64,000 nucleotides of DNA, from NCBI RefSeq assembly GCF_014203235.1, contig NZ_JACHIN010000012.1, positions 62,001 through 126,000 of the forward strand, written 5' to 3'. The stretch's first letter is position 1. Each line of letters opens with the position of its first letter. The DNA is from Nonomuraea endophytica. Its GTDB lineage: Bacteria; Actinomycetota; Actinomycetes; Streptosporangiales; Streptosporangiaceae. The position numbers and the translations under genes are program-made. Of the stretch, positions 17,937 through 27,091 are shown piece after piece. Under the pieces are notes generated by a model. That model did no database searches, was not told where the DNA came from, and worked only from the letters and a program-made list of their open reading frames with translations.

Positions 17937-19079
17937 ATGCCGGATCTGCTGGTGGCGCGACTGTCCAAGGAGCTCCTTGACGAGCTGCCCGAGCTGGCCG
18001 AGCGCATGTTCCGGGCGATCGTCGCGGAGGACGAGGCCTACGCCCTCCTCGATGCCGCGGTGCTCGCCGACGTACGCGACTTCAACGAGCGCAACCTGCG
18101 CGACCAGCTCACCGACATGGCCGGCGACCAGGCCGTGCCGACGGAGCTGTCCCGGGAGACGGCCCGGCGGCGGGCGGCCCAGGGCGTCCCGCTGGAAGCG
18201 ATCCTGCACGCCTACCGCATCGGCTTCCGGGTGGTGTGGCAGGCCATGGTCGAGCGGGCGACCGAAGATCCCGACGTCTCCATGGGGCAGCTCGCGAACT
18301 CGATGACCTTCGTGTGGTCGCTGATCGACGCCTACTCGGTGGCCGTCACGGCGAGCTACCGGGAGACGTTGACCGATCTGGCCAGGCGGGACGAACGTCA
18401 ACGCCTGGTTCTCCTGGACGCGCTGATCGAGGGACGGAGCTCGGACTGGACCACGCTGGGCGGCACACCGCACGCGCTGGGCCTCGCGGAGCGTGGCCCC
18501 TACGTCTGCGTCCTGGCCGACGCGGACGCCGGCCCGAGGCTTCCGGCGTTCCGCTCGGTCTGGCGGCTGCGGATCGAGGACCAGGTGGGCATCGTCTCGG
18601 GCGACCCCGGCCGGATCCTGGCGGCCCTGAGCCAGGCGCCCTCCGGCCGGATCGGGGTGAGCCCGCCGTTCGCCCTGCTCACCGAGGTGCCGGTGGCACT
18701 GCGCCTGGCGACCATCGCACGGGCCGCCATCCCGGTGGGCGGCCGGCAGGCCATGACCGTGGACCGTTCTCCGGTGCGCGCCCTGCTGGCGGCCAGCCCC
18801 GAGCTGAGCGAGCGGCTGGTCATGACCGCGCTCGGCCCGCTGATCGAGCACCCCGAACTCCTTGAGGCGCTGTCCGCCTGGCTGGACACGGGCGGCTCGA
18901 CCAGCGCGATCGCCGAGCGGCTCTACTGTCACCGCAACACGATTCGCAACCGCCTCGACCGGGTCCAGCACCTCACCGGCCGCTCCCTCGACGACCCCGG
19001 CGACATCGCCACCTTGTACGCGGCCGTCTGGGCACATCGGCTGGCCCGGTCTGTGCCGGTGAACATCTCTCAGAGGTAA
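17937..19079 (+). CDS. PucR-family transcriptional regulator
   Basis: A 380-aa regulator. The C-terminal PucR helix-turn-helix is clear at about residues 310-370 (TSAIAERLYCHRNTIRNRLDRVQHLTG). The N-terminal 165 residues form an all-helical sensor-like domain seen in many actinomycete PucR proteins, followed by a GGDEF-like middle region. It sits between the alpha-galactosidase and an MFS transporter on the same strand; the transporter is the more likely target. Ligand unknown. Confidence 0.88.
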   Translation: MPDLLVARLSKELLDELPELAERMFRAIVAEDEAYALLDAAVLADVRDFNERNLRDQLTDMAGDQAVPTELSRETARRRAAQGVPLEAILHAYRIGFRVVWQAMVERATEDPDVSMGQLANSMTFVWSLIDAYSVAVTASYRETLTDLARRDERQRLVLLDALIEGRSSDWTTLGGTPHALGLAERGPYVCVLADADAGPRLPAFRSVWRLRIEDQVGIVSGDPGRILAALSQAPSGRIGVSPPFALLTEVPVALRLATIARAAIPVGGRQAMTVDRSPVRALLAASPELSERLVMTALGPLIEHPELLEALSAWLDTGGSTSAIAERLYCHRNTIRNRLDRVQHLTGRSLDDPGDIATLYAAVWAHRLARSVPVNISQR

Positions 19080-19157
19080 GACAGGGTCGCCGGCCCAGTG
19101 ACGGGGCGCCCGCCGTACCCCACTATCGGGATATTTCCGACCGTGATGAGGTGGCCC

Positions 19158-20462
19158 ATGTCCACGATCTCGCCCGTCCCCAAGGTCGAGGGGCGCTGGC
19201 GGAGCCTCAGCTCCTTCGGCGTCGCCCTGGTCATGGACGGCGTCGAAGGCGGCGTGGTGACGACGCTCTTCCCGATGATCCGCTCGGCCCTGGGGTTGTC
19301 ACTCAGCTCGCTCGGCCTGCTCACCGGCATCGGCCGCTTCATCGGGGTGATCTTCGGACCGTTCTGGGTCTGGGTGGCCCGCCGGTGGAGCCGCAAGGGC
19401 GTGCTCGTGCTGTTCACCGGCTTCTGGGGCGTCTGGGCCTTCGCCGCCGGCCTGTCCCAGAACTTCACCCAACTGGTGATCTTCACCACGATCATGGCCG
19501 CGGGCAACGCCGGTGGAACGCCGCTCATCATGGAGATCATCTCCGACCTGTTCGACGACGGCGCCCGCGGACGTGCCATCGGCGTCCTCTACGGCCTCAA
19601 CGCGCTCGGCGTCGGCGTGCTCACCCCGGCGCTCGCCGTGCTGTCCGAGGTGGAGAACGGCTGGCGCATCGGCTTCTTCATCGCCGGCGGGGTGAGCGTG
19701 CTGTCCGGCGTGCTGATCCAGCTCTTCTTCACCGATCCCGGGCTCGGCGCCACCGAGCCGCTGATGTCCGCGCTCACCGCCGAGCAGCGCAACGAGAACG
19801 CCAAGCTGACCTGGGCCAAGGCCGCGAGCATCCTGCGGGTGCCCACCTTCCTGATCATCATGGGTTATCGGGTCCTCTGCGGGCACCTGGTCGTGCTGGC
19901 GTTCCTCGTGGTCTTCCTGGTGGACGTCTACGGCTTCAGCACCCTCAAGGCCAGCTCGGTCGTCCCGGTCTACGCGCTCGGGTACTTCGCCGGCACCATC
20001 CTGGGCGGCTTCCTCACCGACTCCCTGCACCGCAGATGGCCGCGGACCGGCCGGATCGGGCTGTTCCAGGGATCGGTCTTCACGATCGCGCTGGTGGGCT
20101 ACTTCGCGACCCAGCTCGACTGGAGCCTGCCCCTGATCATGGTGTTCTTCGCGCTGCTGGCGGTCTTCCAGGGCATGCAGGGCCCGGTCAACCGGCCGAT
20201 CGTGATGTCCGTCATGCTGCCCGAACTGCGCGGCGCCGCCTTCGCGATCTGGCTGTCCATCTTCGAGGCGCTGGTCGCGGGCGTCTATCTGCTCGCCTTC
20301 GGGTACTTCGGCGACGCGTACGGGCTGCGGGTGGTCTTCCTCTGGATGGTCGTGATCACCACCGTGCTGAACGGGATCTTCCTCACCCTGCTCTACCGGC
20401 CCTACCTGCGCGACTCGCAGAAGGTCCAGGACGTTCTGGCCGCCCGTGCGGGAGTGCGGTGA
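19158..20462 (+). CDS. Major facilitator superfamily transporter
   Basis: A 434-aa transporter with about 12 hydrophobic helices. It shows MFS loop features (RFIGVIFGPFWVWVARRWSRK between helices 2 and 3; FTDSLHRRWPRTGRIG in the second half). An open frame reaches GTG 19098, but ATG 19158 has GAGG 6 nt upstream and starts the usual short cytoplasmic N-terminus. It follows the PucR gene by 78 bp and ends 3 nt from the convergent second PucR gene. Substrate unknown, probably an organic anion. Confidence 0.88.
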   Translation: MSTISPVPKVEGRWRSLSSFGVALVMDGVEGGVVTTLFPMIRSALGLSLSSLGLLTGIGRFIGVIFGPFWVWVARRWSRKGVLVLFTGFWGVWAFAAGLSQNFTQLVIFTTIMAAGNAGGTPLIMEIISDLFDDGARGRAIGVLYGLNALGVGVLTPALAVLSEVENGWRIGFFIAGGVSVLSGVLIQLFFTDPGLGATEPLMSALTAEQRNENAKLTWAKAASILRVPTFLIIMGYRVLCGHLVVLAFLVVFLVDVYGFSTLKASSVVPVYALGYFAGTILGGFLTDSLHRRWPRTGRIGLFQGSVFTIALVGYFATQLDWSLPLIMVFFALLAVFQGMQGPVNRPIVMSVMLPELRGAAFAIWLSIFEALVAGVYLLAFGYFGDAYGLRVVFLWMVVITTVLNGIFLTLLYRPYLRDSQKVQDVLAARAGVR

Positions 20463-20465
20463 CGT

Positions 20466-21806
20466 CTAGATCTGGGCGGCTCGGCAGGCGAGCTGGAGGG
20501 CCAGGCGCTGCTGGGGGTTGCTCAGGTCGGCCTTCAGCAGGGTCTCGATGCGGCGGATGTTGCGGCTGACGGCGTTCCTGTGGAGGTTCACCTCTTCGGC
20601 TGCTTTGGCGGGGGAGCCGTGGTGGTCGAGGTAGGCGCGCAGGATCGTGATCAGCCGTTTGGGCTGGCCGCCGGGCAGGTCGAGCAGTGGTTGGAGCAGG
20701 TCTCTGACCGCCTGCTGGGCGCTGTCGGAGGAATACCACTCCTCCAGCATCCGGTCCAGCCCGGCCAGGTCGTACGTGGCCAGCGCTTCCGTCTTGTCCC
20801 TGCGCAGCGCGGTCCGGGCCTCGGAGGCGCAGGTGCGCAGGCCGAGCACGCCCTCGTGGCAGGTGGACACCCCGCACCGCACCTTGGCGCCGGCGGGCCG
20901 GACCCGCTCCAGCAGCGCCCCGGCCTCGCGCACCGCCTGCCGGAGGCCCGTGCTGCCCTGGTCACGCGGCACCGTGCGGACGACCACGAGCGCGTCGCCC
21001 GCCAGGGCGGCGTTCCACGCGGGGCCGACGAGCTCGCGCACGGCCCTGGCGGTGCGCGAGGCGAGGGTGTCGAGTACGGCGTAGCGGTCCGGCCCCTCGT
21101 CCATCTCCGGCTCGAACCGCAGGATCACGTGCCAGTCGTCGATCGGCAGCCCCAGGGCCCTGGCACGCGGAGCAAGCTCCTGAGCCTGTTTCTCCGGGGC
21201 GGCGAGCAGTTCGGTCAGCAGGTGGGCGCGTGAGCGGGCGGGCAGTTCGTCGACGGCGCCCGCGGCCGCGGCCAGCGCGGCGAGGCGGAGCACGATCGCG
21301 GTGGCGGCGGCGCGATGTCCACCGGGGCCTTCGGCGGTGGTGAAGTCGGGGTCGACGGCGACCCCCATCGCGGCGCTGACCTCCTCGGCGATCCGTTCGG
21401 GCACGCCGCCGGACCTGGCGATGCCGTCGACCGCCCGAGCGGCTCTGGCCAGCGAGTCGGCGGCGTCGCCCGCGAGCGCGCCCTGGACGGCCACCACCAG
21501 CCCGGCCAGATCCCCGCGATTCTCGCGGAACGCGGTCGCGACCACGTCGCCGAGCGGGCCGATGCCCGAGGTGCGCGTGTCGAGGAGCTCGACGCCCACC
21601 CGCTCGGCCAGGGACCACGCGCTGCGGCTGATGGTGATCGGCGCGGTGAGCACCATGGCCACCGCCCCGGCCGAGGCGGCGTCACGCAACGCCACCTCGA
21701 GCCGGTATCCGACGGCCTGCGCGCAGGCGGCCGTGGTGAGGACGAGTACCGAGCCGGGTGGCTGGCTGACCACCTCGCCCAGGCTCTCGATCAACCGCAC
21801 ACTCAT
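20466..21806 (-). CDS. PucR-family transcriptional regulator of the divergent DUF917/HyuA operon
   Basis: A 446-aa regulator with a PucR-type helix-turn-helix at the C-terminus (GSPAKAAEEVNLHRNAVSRNIRRIE). The middle part is GGDEF-like (WHVILRFEPEMDEGPDRY, VRCGVSTCHEG), and the N-terminal part resembles a purine-catabolism-type sensor region. It is transcribed away from the five-gene DUF917/HyuA operon across 88 bp that contain repeated GCACA elements. Regulation of that operon by its thiohydantoin- or hydantoin-like substrate is the natural inference. Confidence 0.9.
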   Translation of the reverse strand: MSVRLIESLGEVVSQPPGSVLVLTTAACAQAVGYRLEVALRDAASAGAVAMVLTAPITISRSAWSLAERVGVELLDTRTSGIGPLGDVVATAFRENRGDLAGLVVAVQGALAGDAADSLARAARAVDGIARSGGVPERIAEEVSAAMGVAVDPDFTTAEGPGGHRAAATAIVLRLAALAAAAGAVDELPARSRAHLLTELLAAPEKQAQELAPRARALGLPIDDWHVILRFEPEMDEGPDRYAVLDTLASRTARAVRELVGPAWNAALAGDALVVVRTVPRDQGSTGLRQAVREAGALLERVRPAGAKVRCGVSTCHEGVLGLRTCASEARTALRRDKTEALATYDLAGLDRMLEEWYSSDSAQQAVRDLLQPLLDLPGGQPKRLITILRAYLDHHGSPAKAAEEVNLHRNAVSRNIRRIETLLKADLSNPQQRLALQLACRAAQI

Positions 21807-21814
21807 CCTTCAAG

Positions 21815-21860
21815 TGTGCCATTAGCACATAGATCACCCATAATGATGCTTTCAGCACAC
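21815..21860. promoter_or_regulatory. Candidate PucR operator with GCACA repeats
   Basis: An inverted repeat TGTGC-N5-GCACA lies at 21815-21829, and another half-site GCACAC at 21855-21860. They occupy an AT-richer stretch between the divergent PucR and DUF917 genes. Confidence 0.5.
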
Positions 21861-21894
21861 CTATCCCTTGTCTACAGGTTCGTAGCCTGAGCAG

Positions 21895-22920
21895 GTGGAC
21901 ATCGACACCGACACGCTCCCCGCGTTCGCGCGAGGTTGCGCCGTGCTCGGCTCCGGAGGCGGCGGGACCGTCGCGATCGCCAGCGTCGCCGCGATGCAGG
22001 CGCTGGAAGATCACGGTCCCGTACGCGTGGTCCAGGCGGGCGACCTCGACCCCGACCTGCTGGTCATGCCGGCGGGCACGGCGGGCTCGTCCGCCGTCAT
22101 GCTGGAACGCGTCACCGGCACCGAGGAGCCCGTGCACCTGCGCGACAAGGTCGAGCAGCTGTACGGGACGCGCGTCGGCGCGCTGATGGCCAGCGAGATC
22201 GGCGGCGCCAACGGCTGCATGGCGGTCGCCTGGGCCGCCCGCCTGGGCCTGCCCCTGGTCGACGCCGACGGCATGAGCCGCGCCTTCCCCGGGATGAACC
22301 AGACGGTGATGCAACTACGCGGCATCACCCCGACCCCGGCCGTGGTGTGCGACGAGCGCGGCAGAGTCCTCGTCATCGAGCACGTCACGGGGAGCTGGCT
22401 GGAGCGGCTGGTGCGCTCGTCGCTGGAGGCGTTCGGCGGGCAGGTGGCCAGCACCGAGTACGTCCTGCGCGGACGCCAGGTCGCCACCGCCACCGCGCTG
22501 GGCTCGGTCAGCCGCGCGGTCCACCTGGGCACCGAACTGCCCGCGCCGCTGATCACCGGCAAGATCGCCGAGGCGGTGGACGGGATCCTCGTCGAGGGGC
22601 TCGGCGCCGACCAGGGTCGGCTGGTCCGGCTGGAGGCGGGCAGCGAGTTCGTCGCCGTGCTGGAGGACGGCCGGCCGCTGGCGTGCGTGCCCGACGTCAT
22701 CGCCCTCATCGACACCAGGACCGGCGAGGTGGTGCAGGTCGAGCAGGTCCGTTACGGCCTGCGCGTCAGCGTCGTCCGCCTGCTGTGCGACCCGATCTGG
22801 TACACCCCCGAAGGCCTGCGCCTGGCCGGCCCGGAAGCCTTCGGCCTGACCGGTCTGCACAGTCCCCCTCCGAGCCCGCCCGGATTCCCCTGCCGGGCGG
22901 GTACAGGGGAGGCGTCATGA
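21895..22920 (+). CDS. DUF917 (S-methyl-thiohydantoin-desulfurase-like) protein, first copy
   Basis: A 341-aa DUF917 protein, the family now linked to S-methyl thiohydantoin desulfurase. Landmarks: LGSGGGG near residue 20, the SSAVMLERVTGTEE region, ASEIGGANGCMAVAWAARLGLPLVDADGMSRAFPGM (given here as adjoining family blocks), and RYGLRVSVVRLLCDPIWYTPEGL near the end. The start is GTG 21895. Compared with the second copy (27084) it has an extra proline-rich tail of about 20 residues. Its stop overlaps the next start (ATGA). First gene of the operon. Confidence 0.85.
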   Translation: MDIDTDTLPAFARGCAVLGSGGGGTVAIASVAAMQALEDHGPVRVVQAGDLDPDLLVMPAGTAGSSAVMLERVTGTEEPVHLRDKVEQLYGTRVGALMASEIGGANGCMAVAWAARLGLPLVDADGMSRAFPGMNQTVMQLRGITPTPAVVCDERGRVLVIEHVTGSWLERLVRSSLEAFGGQVASTEYVLRGRQVATATALGSVSRAVHLGTELPAPLITGKIAEAVDGILVEGLGADQGRLVRLEAGSEFVAVLEDGRPLACVPDVIALIDTRTGEVVQVEQVRYGLRVSVVRLLCDPIWYTPEGLRLAGPEAFGLTGLHSPPPSPPGFPCRAGTGEAS

Positions 22921-24215
22921 AGGCCGGGGTGGACGTCGGGCCGACCAACACCGACGCGGCCCTCCTCGACGACGACGGCCGGGTGCTGGCCACGGTGAAG
23001 GTCCCCTCGCGGCCCGACATGCCCGTGGCCAACGTCCGGTCGGCGCTCGAAAAACTGAAGGCCACCGACCTCACCCAGGTCGCCGTGGGCCTGCGCGGCA
23101 GCGCCACCTCGGTCACCAGGCGGCGCGAGCTGCGCCGGGTCGCGGTCCTGCGCATCAGCGGCGACTCCGCCCGCGCCGTACGCCCCCTGTTCGGCTGGCC
23201 GGCCGACCTCCGTGACGCGGTCAACGCCGGCGCGGTGATCGTGGACGGCGGCGGCGGCCTTGAACGCGATGACTGGACACCTCTCGACCGGGCCGCCGTC
23301 AGCCGCTTCGCCGCCGCCATGGCCGGTACCGCCGAGGCGTACGCCGTCGTCGGCCTGTTCTCGCCCCTGGACGCCGAGCAGGAGCAGGAGGCGGCCGAGC
23401 TGATCAGGGCCGAGGTGGGCGACATGCCCATCGCCCTGTCGGCCGACCTGGGCTCGCTCGGCCTGCTGGAACGCGAGAACGCCACCATCCTGGACGCCGC
23501 CCTCTCCGGGTTCGCCCAGACGGTGGCCGATGGCCTGGGCACGCTCTGCCCGGGCGCCGCCGTTTTCGTCACCCGCGGGGACGGCACGCTGATGAGCCTG
23601 GAGCACATGTCCCGCCACCCCGGCCTCAGCCTGGGCAGCGGACCGGCCAGCGTGTTGCGCGGCGCCGGAGCGTTGACCGGGCTGGAGGACGCCGTGGTCG
23701 CCGACGTCGGCGCCCGCCGGGTCAGGGTCGGCGTGCTGTCCGGCGGCTTCCCCGAGGAGGCCGTCGGTGGGGCGCGCATCGGCGGGGTCCCGGTCGGCTT
23801 CCGCATCCCGGGGCTGATCAAGGTGGACCGGCCCGTCGACGACGCCGAACTGGCCGAGGCCGTGGATCGCCTGCAACCGGGTGCCGACCGGTTGCCGCTG
23901 GTGACCGTTGGTGGCGGGGCGCAGGCCGTACAGCAAGGCATTCATCCCGAGCACGGGCTGGCGGCGGGCGCGATCGGCGCGGCCGTCAGTCCGGTCGGCG
24001 GCTTCTACGAGCGGATCGTCCGGCTCCCGGACCGCGCCGCGGTGGCCGCCGCCATGGACGCGGTCATGGAAGAGGCCAGGGCGGTAGCCGTCCTGGCCGG
24101 GGCCGACCCCCGGCAGACAGTGATCATCCACGCCGACGAGACGCAGCTGGACTATCTGCCCGGCCCCTTCGTCAAACTCCGCGCGAGAGCGGCAGGTCCG
24201 CCGTCGCGCTGGTGA
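22917..24215 (+). CDS. Degenerate HyuA-like (hydantoinase/oxoprolinase) protein
   Basis: A 432-aa protein clearly homologous to the HyuA-like protein at 25574, but shorter and missing the nucleotide-binding signatures. The N-terminal DVGGTNTDA is DVGPTNTDA here, the second phosphate motif DIGGTTTDVG is DVGARRVRVG, and the IGTTHFVNAL block is replaced by VGLRGSATSV. The start ATG 22917 overlaps the DUF917 stop and has AGGGGAGG upstream; the same reading frame continues open upstream but is only a shadow. It may be a non-catalytic partner of one of the other operon proteins. Confidence 0.85.
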   Translation: MKAGVDVGPTNTDAALLDDDGRVLATVKVPSRPDMPVANVRSALEKLKATDLTQVAVGLRGSATSVTRRRELRRVAVLRISGDSARAVRPLFGWPADLRDAVNAGAVIVDGGGGLERDDWTPLDRAAVSRFAAAMAGTAEAYAVVGLFSPLDAEQEQEAAELIRAEVGDMPIALSADLGSLGLLERENATILDAALSGFAQTVADGLGTLCPGAAVFVTRGDGTLMSLEHMSRHPGLSLGSGPASVLRGAGALTGLEDAVVADVGARRVRVGVLSGGFPEEAVGGARIGGVPVGFRIPGLIKVDRPVDDAELAEAVDRLQPGADRLPLVTVGGGAQAVQQGIHPEHGLAAGAIGAAVSPVGGFYERIVRLPDRAAVAAAMDAVMEEARAVAVLAGADPRQTVIIHADETQLDYLPGPFVKLRARAAGPPSRW

Positions 24216-24242
24216 ACACCCCCCCGCAGAGAGGCAAGATCG

Positions 24243-25553
24243 ATGGTCGACGAGGACTACCCCCTCGAAAGGGTGCCCAAGAGCGCCCGTTTCCCCTGGT
24301 TCAACGTGGCAGTGCAGCGGTTCGGGCAACTGTCGGATCTGACGCAGTTCCTGCTCGGCGCCACCCTCGGCGCCGGGCTGTCCTTCTGGGACGCGTTCTG
24401 GGCGTTCACGCTCGGCTCGGTGATCCTTGAGGTCGTCTGCATCTTCGTCGGCATCGCCGGCATGCGCGAGGGCATGTCCACCTCGCTGCTGGCCCGCTGG
24501 ACCGGGTTCGGCCGGTACGGGTCCACGATCATCGGCGTGATCATCACCTTGAGCCTGTTCGGCTGGTTCGGGGTGCAGACGGGCGTGTTCGCCGCCGGAC
24601 TGCACGCGATCATGCCGTGGCTGCCCTTCTGGCTCTGGGCGCTGGTCGCGGGGCTCGGGGTGACGCTGCTGGTGATCAAGGGGTTCAAGGCGATGGGGAT
24701 GACGGCGTTCATCACCGTGCCCGCGTTCCTCGGCCTGGCGGGCTGGGCGATCTGGGTGGAGCTCTCCCGGCACGACCTCGGGACGCTGGTGGCGTCCACG
24801 CCCTTCGGCGAGCCCATGACGATCGCGACCGGCGCCACCATCGTCGCCGGCTCCTACATCGTCGGCGCGGTCACCACGCCCGACATGACCAGGTTCAACC
24901 GCAGCACCGGTGACGTGGTCAAGCAGACGCTCGTCGGCATCTCGCTGGGCGAGTACGTCCTGGGCCTGGCGGGGGTGCTGCTGGCGTACGCGGTCAAGTC
25001 TTCCGACGTGATCGCGATCATCACCGCGTCCTCCGGCGTGATCGGGGTCATCGTGCTGATCTCCGCCACCGTGAAGATCAACAACTGGAACCTGTACTCC
25101 GCCGTGCTCGGCCTGCTCAACGCGGTCGAGTCGACCATCGGCATAAGGCTGCACCGGGTCGCGGTCACCGTCGGCGTCGGCGTGCTGGGCAGTCTGCTGG
25201 CCGCCGCCGGGATCCTGGAACGTTTCACCGACTTCCTGCTGATCCTCGGCGTCGTCACCCCGCCGATCGCCGGGATCATGGTGGCCGAGTACTTCGTCGT
25301 CAGACGCTGGCGGCCCGTCCTGGACGCCTCCCGCGAGCGGGGCACGCTGCCGGAGACGGAGCCCACGTGGGTCCCGGCCACGCTGGTCATCTGGGCGGTG
25401 TCGGCGCTGACCGGCTGGCTCAGCGAGCACTACCAGTGGTTCGGCATCCCGGCGCTCACCTCCCTGATCCTGGCCGGGGCGCTCTACATCGCCGCGGGCA
25501 AGCTCGGCCTCGTACGCGGCACCCGCGAGCAACAACTCCTCACCACCTCATAG
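24243..25553 (+). CDS. NCS1-family permease (cytosine/hydantoin-type)
   Basis: A 436-aa membrane protein with about 12 helices and the look of CodB-like nucleobase:cation symporters: RFGQLSDLTQFLLGATLG at helix 1, SYIVGAVTTPDMTRFNRS in the middle, VKINNWNLYSAVLGLLN near helix 8, and TPPIAGIMVAEYFVVRRW. NCS1 carriers import nucleobases, allantoin and hydantoins by proton or sodium symport. It lies between the two HyuA-like genes (gaps 27 and 20 nt), so it should import the operon's substrate. Confidence 0.88.
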   Translation: MVDEDYPLERVPKSARFPWFNVAVQRFGQLSDLTQFLLGATLGAGLSFWDAFWAFTLGSVILEVVCIFVGIAGMREGMSTSLLARWTGFGRYGSTIIGVIITLSLFGWFGVQTGVFAAGLHAIMPWLPFWLWALVAGLGVTLLVIKGFKAMGMTAFITVPAFLGLAGWAIWVELSRHDLGTLVASTPFGEPMTIATGATIVAGSYIVGAVTTPDMTRFNRSTGDVVKQTLVGISLGEYVLGLAGVLLAYAVKSSDVIAIITASSGVIGVIVLISATVKINNWNLYSAVLGLLNAVESTIGIRLHRVAVTVGVGVLGSLLAAAGILERFTDFLLILGVVTPPIAGIMVAEYFVVRRWRPVLDASRERGTLPETEPTWVPATLVIWAVSALTGWLSEHYQWFGIPALTSLILAGALYIAAGKLGLVRGTREQQLLTTS

Positions 25554-25573
25554 ATCAGAAGGTTCCTCTCCCC

Positions 25574-27091
25574 ATGCGCATCGGCATCGACGTCGGCGGG
25601 ACCAACACCGACGCAGCCCTCATCGACGACGACGGCAAGGTCCTGGCCACCGTCAAGTCGCCCACCACGCACGACGTCACCGGCGGCGTCGCCGCGGCGC
25701 TGGCCGGGCTCGGCGCCACCGAGGTGACCGCCGTGATGATCGGCACCACCCACTTCGTCAACGCGCTGGTCGAGGCGGCCCGGCTGGAGCCGGTCGCCGC
25801 CGTCCGGCTCGGCCTGCCCGCCACCGCCGCCCTGCCGCCTCTGGTCGACTGGCCGGTACGGCTGCGCGAGGTCGTCGAAGGCGCCACCTACCTGTGCCAC
25901 GGCGGCCACGAGTACGACGGCGCCCCGATCTCCGACCTCGACCCCGGCGAGCTCAGGAAGGTGGCGGCCGACATCCGCCGCCGCGGGCTGCGCTCGGTCG
26001 CGATCTCCTCGGTGTTCTCGCCGGTCAGCGCCGGCTCCGAGGTCGAGGCCGCCAAGATCCTGGCCGCCGAGCTCGGCCCCGGAGTCCACCTGTCGGTCTC
26101 CAGCGAGATCGGCCGCGTCGGGCTGCTGGCCAGGGAGAACGCCACCATCGTGAACGCCGCCCTGAGCAGGCTGGCCGAACGCACCGTCGAGGCGTTCGGG
26201 CAGGCGCTGCGGGTGGCGGGCATCGACGCGCCCCTGTTCCTGTCACAGAACGACGGCACGCTGATGGACGTCGCGCACGCCCGCCGGTATCCGGTGCTCA
26301 CGTTCGCCTCCGGGCCGACCAACTCCATGCGCGGCGCGGCGTACCTGTCGGGGCTGAGCGACTGCGCGGTGGTCGACATCGGCGGGACCACCACCGACGT
26401 CGGCATCCTGGCCGGGGGTTTCCCGCGTGAGGCCGCGGGGGAGGCGCTGGTCGCCGAGGTGCGGACCAACTTCCGCATCCCCGACGTGCTGTCCATCGGC
26501 ATCGGCGGCGGCTCGATCATCTCGTCCGACGGTACGGCGGGCCCGCGCAGCGTCGGCTACCGGCTCACCGAGCAGGCTCTGGTGTTCGGCGGGTCCACGC
26601 TGACCGCCACCGACCTGGCCGTGGCCGCCGGCCGGGCGGCGATCGGCGACCCGGGACACGTGTCGGAGGTGTCGTACGCGGGACCGCTCAAGGACATCGA
26701 GGCGCGGGTGGCCGAGGCCGTCGACCGGATGCGCACCTCGTCGGCCCCGCTGCCCGTCGTCCTGGTGGGCGGCGGCAGCATCCTCATCGACACCCTGCCC
26801 GGCTTCACCGACGTGCGGCGGCCCGACCACTTCGAGGTGGCCAACGCGGTCGGCGCCGCCATCGCCCAGGTGGGCGGGGAAGTGGATCGCGTGTTCTCGG
26901 GGCCGCGCGAAGCCGTACTCCAGGAAGCCAAGGACGAGGCCACCGGCCGCGCCGAGCGGGCGGGCGCGCGCACGGGCAGCGTGCGGATCGTGGACGTGGA
27001 AGAGATCCCGCTCGCCTACCTGCCCGGCGACGCCACCCGCATCCGCGTGAAGGCCGTCGGCGACCTGGACCTGGAGAAGATCAATGCGTGA
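25574..27091 (+). CDS. HyuA-like hydantoinase/oxoprolinase family protein
   Basis: A 505-aa member of the ATP-dependent hydantoinase/oxoprolinase A family. Conserved blocks: DVGGTNTDA (phosphate 1), MIGTTHFVNAL, REN ATIVNAAL, SQNDGTLMD, the FASGPTNSMRGAA segment, DIGGTTTDVG (phosphate 2) and GIGGGS. All nucleotide-binding motifs look intact, unlike the copy at 22917. Family enzymes use ATP to open hydantoin or 5-oxoproline rings. It overlaps the following DUF917 gene by 8 nt. Confidence 0.9.
   Translation: MRIGIDVGGTNTDAALIDDDGKVLATVKSPTTHDVTGGVAAALAGLGATEVTAVMIGTTHFVNALVEAARLEPVAAVRLGLPATAALPPLVDWPVRLREVVEGATYLCHGGHEYDGAPISDLDPGELRKVAADIRRRGLRSVAISSVFSPVSAGSEVEAAKILAAELGPGVHLSVSSEIGRVGLLARENATIVNAALSRLAERTVEAFGQALRVAGIDAPLFLSQNDGTLMDVAHARRYPVLTFASGPTNSMRGAAYLSGLSDCAVVDIGGTTTDVGILAGGFPREAAGEALVAEVRTNFRIPDVLSIGIGGGSIISSDGTAGPRSVGYRLTEQALVFGGSTLTATDLAVAAGRAAIGDPGHVSEVSYAGPLKDIEARVAEAVDRMRTSSAPLPVVLVGGGSILIDTLPGFTDVRRPDHFEVANAVGAAIAQVGGEVDRVFSGPREAVLQEAKDEATGRAERAGARTGSVRIVDVEEIPLAYLPGDATRIRVKAVGDLDLEKINA

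Noticed and set aside
21936..22916. Upstream extension of the HyuA-like frame through the first DUF917 gene
   Set aside because: The extension is arginine-rich antisense-like sequence; the ATG at 22917 has an RBS and starts the family N-terminus.
22752..25535. 927-codon open frame on the reverse strand
   Set aside because: Shadow of the HyuA-like and NCS1 permease genes; low-complexity composition, no start signal.
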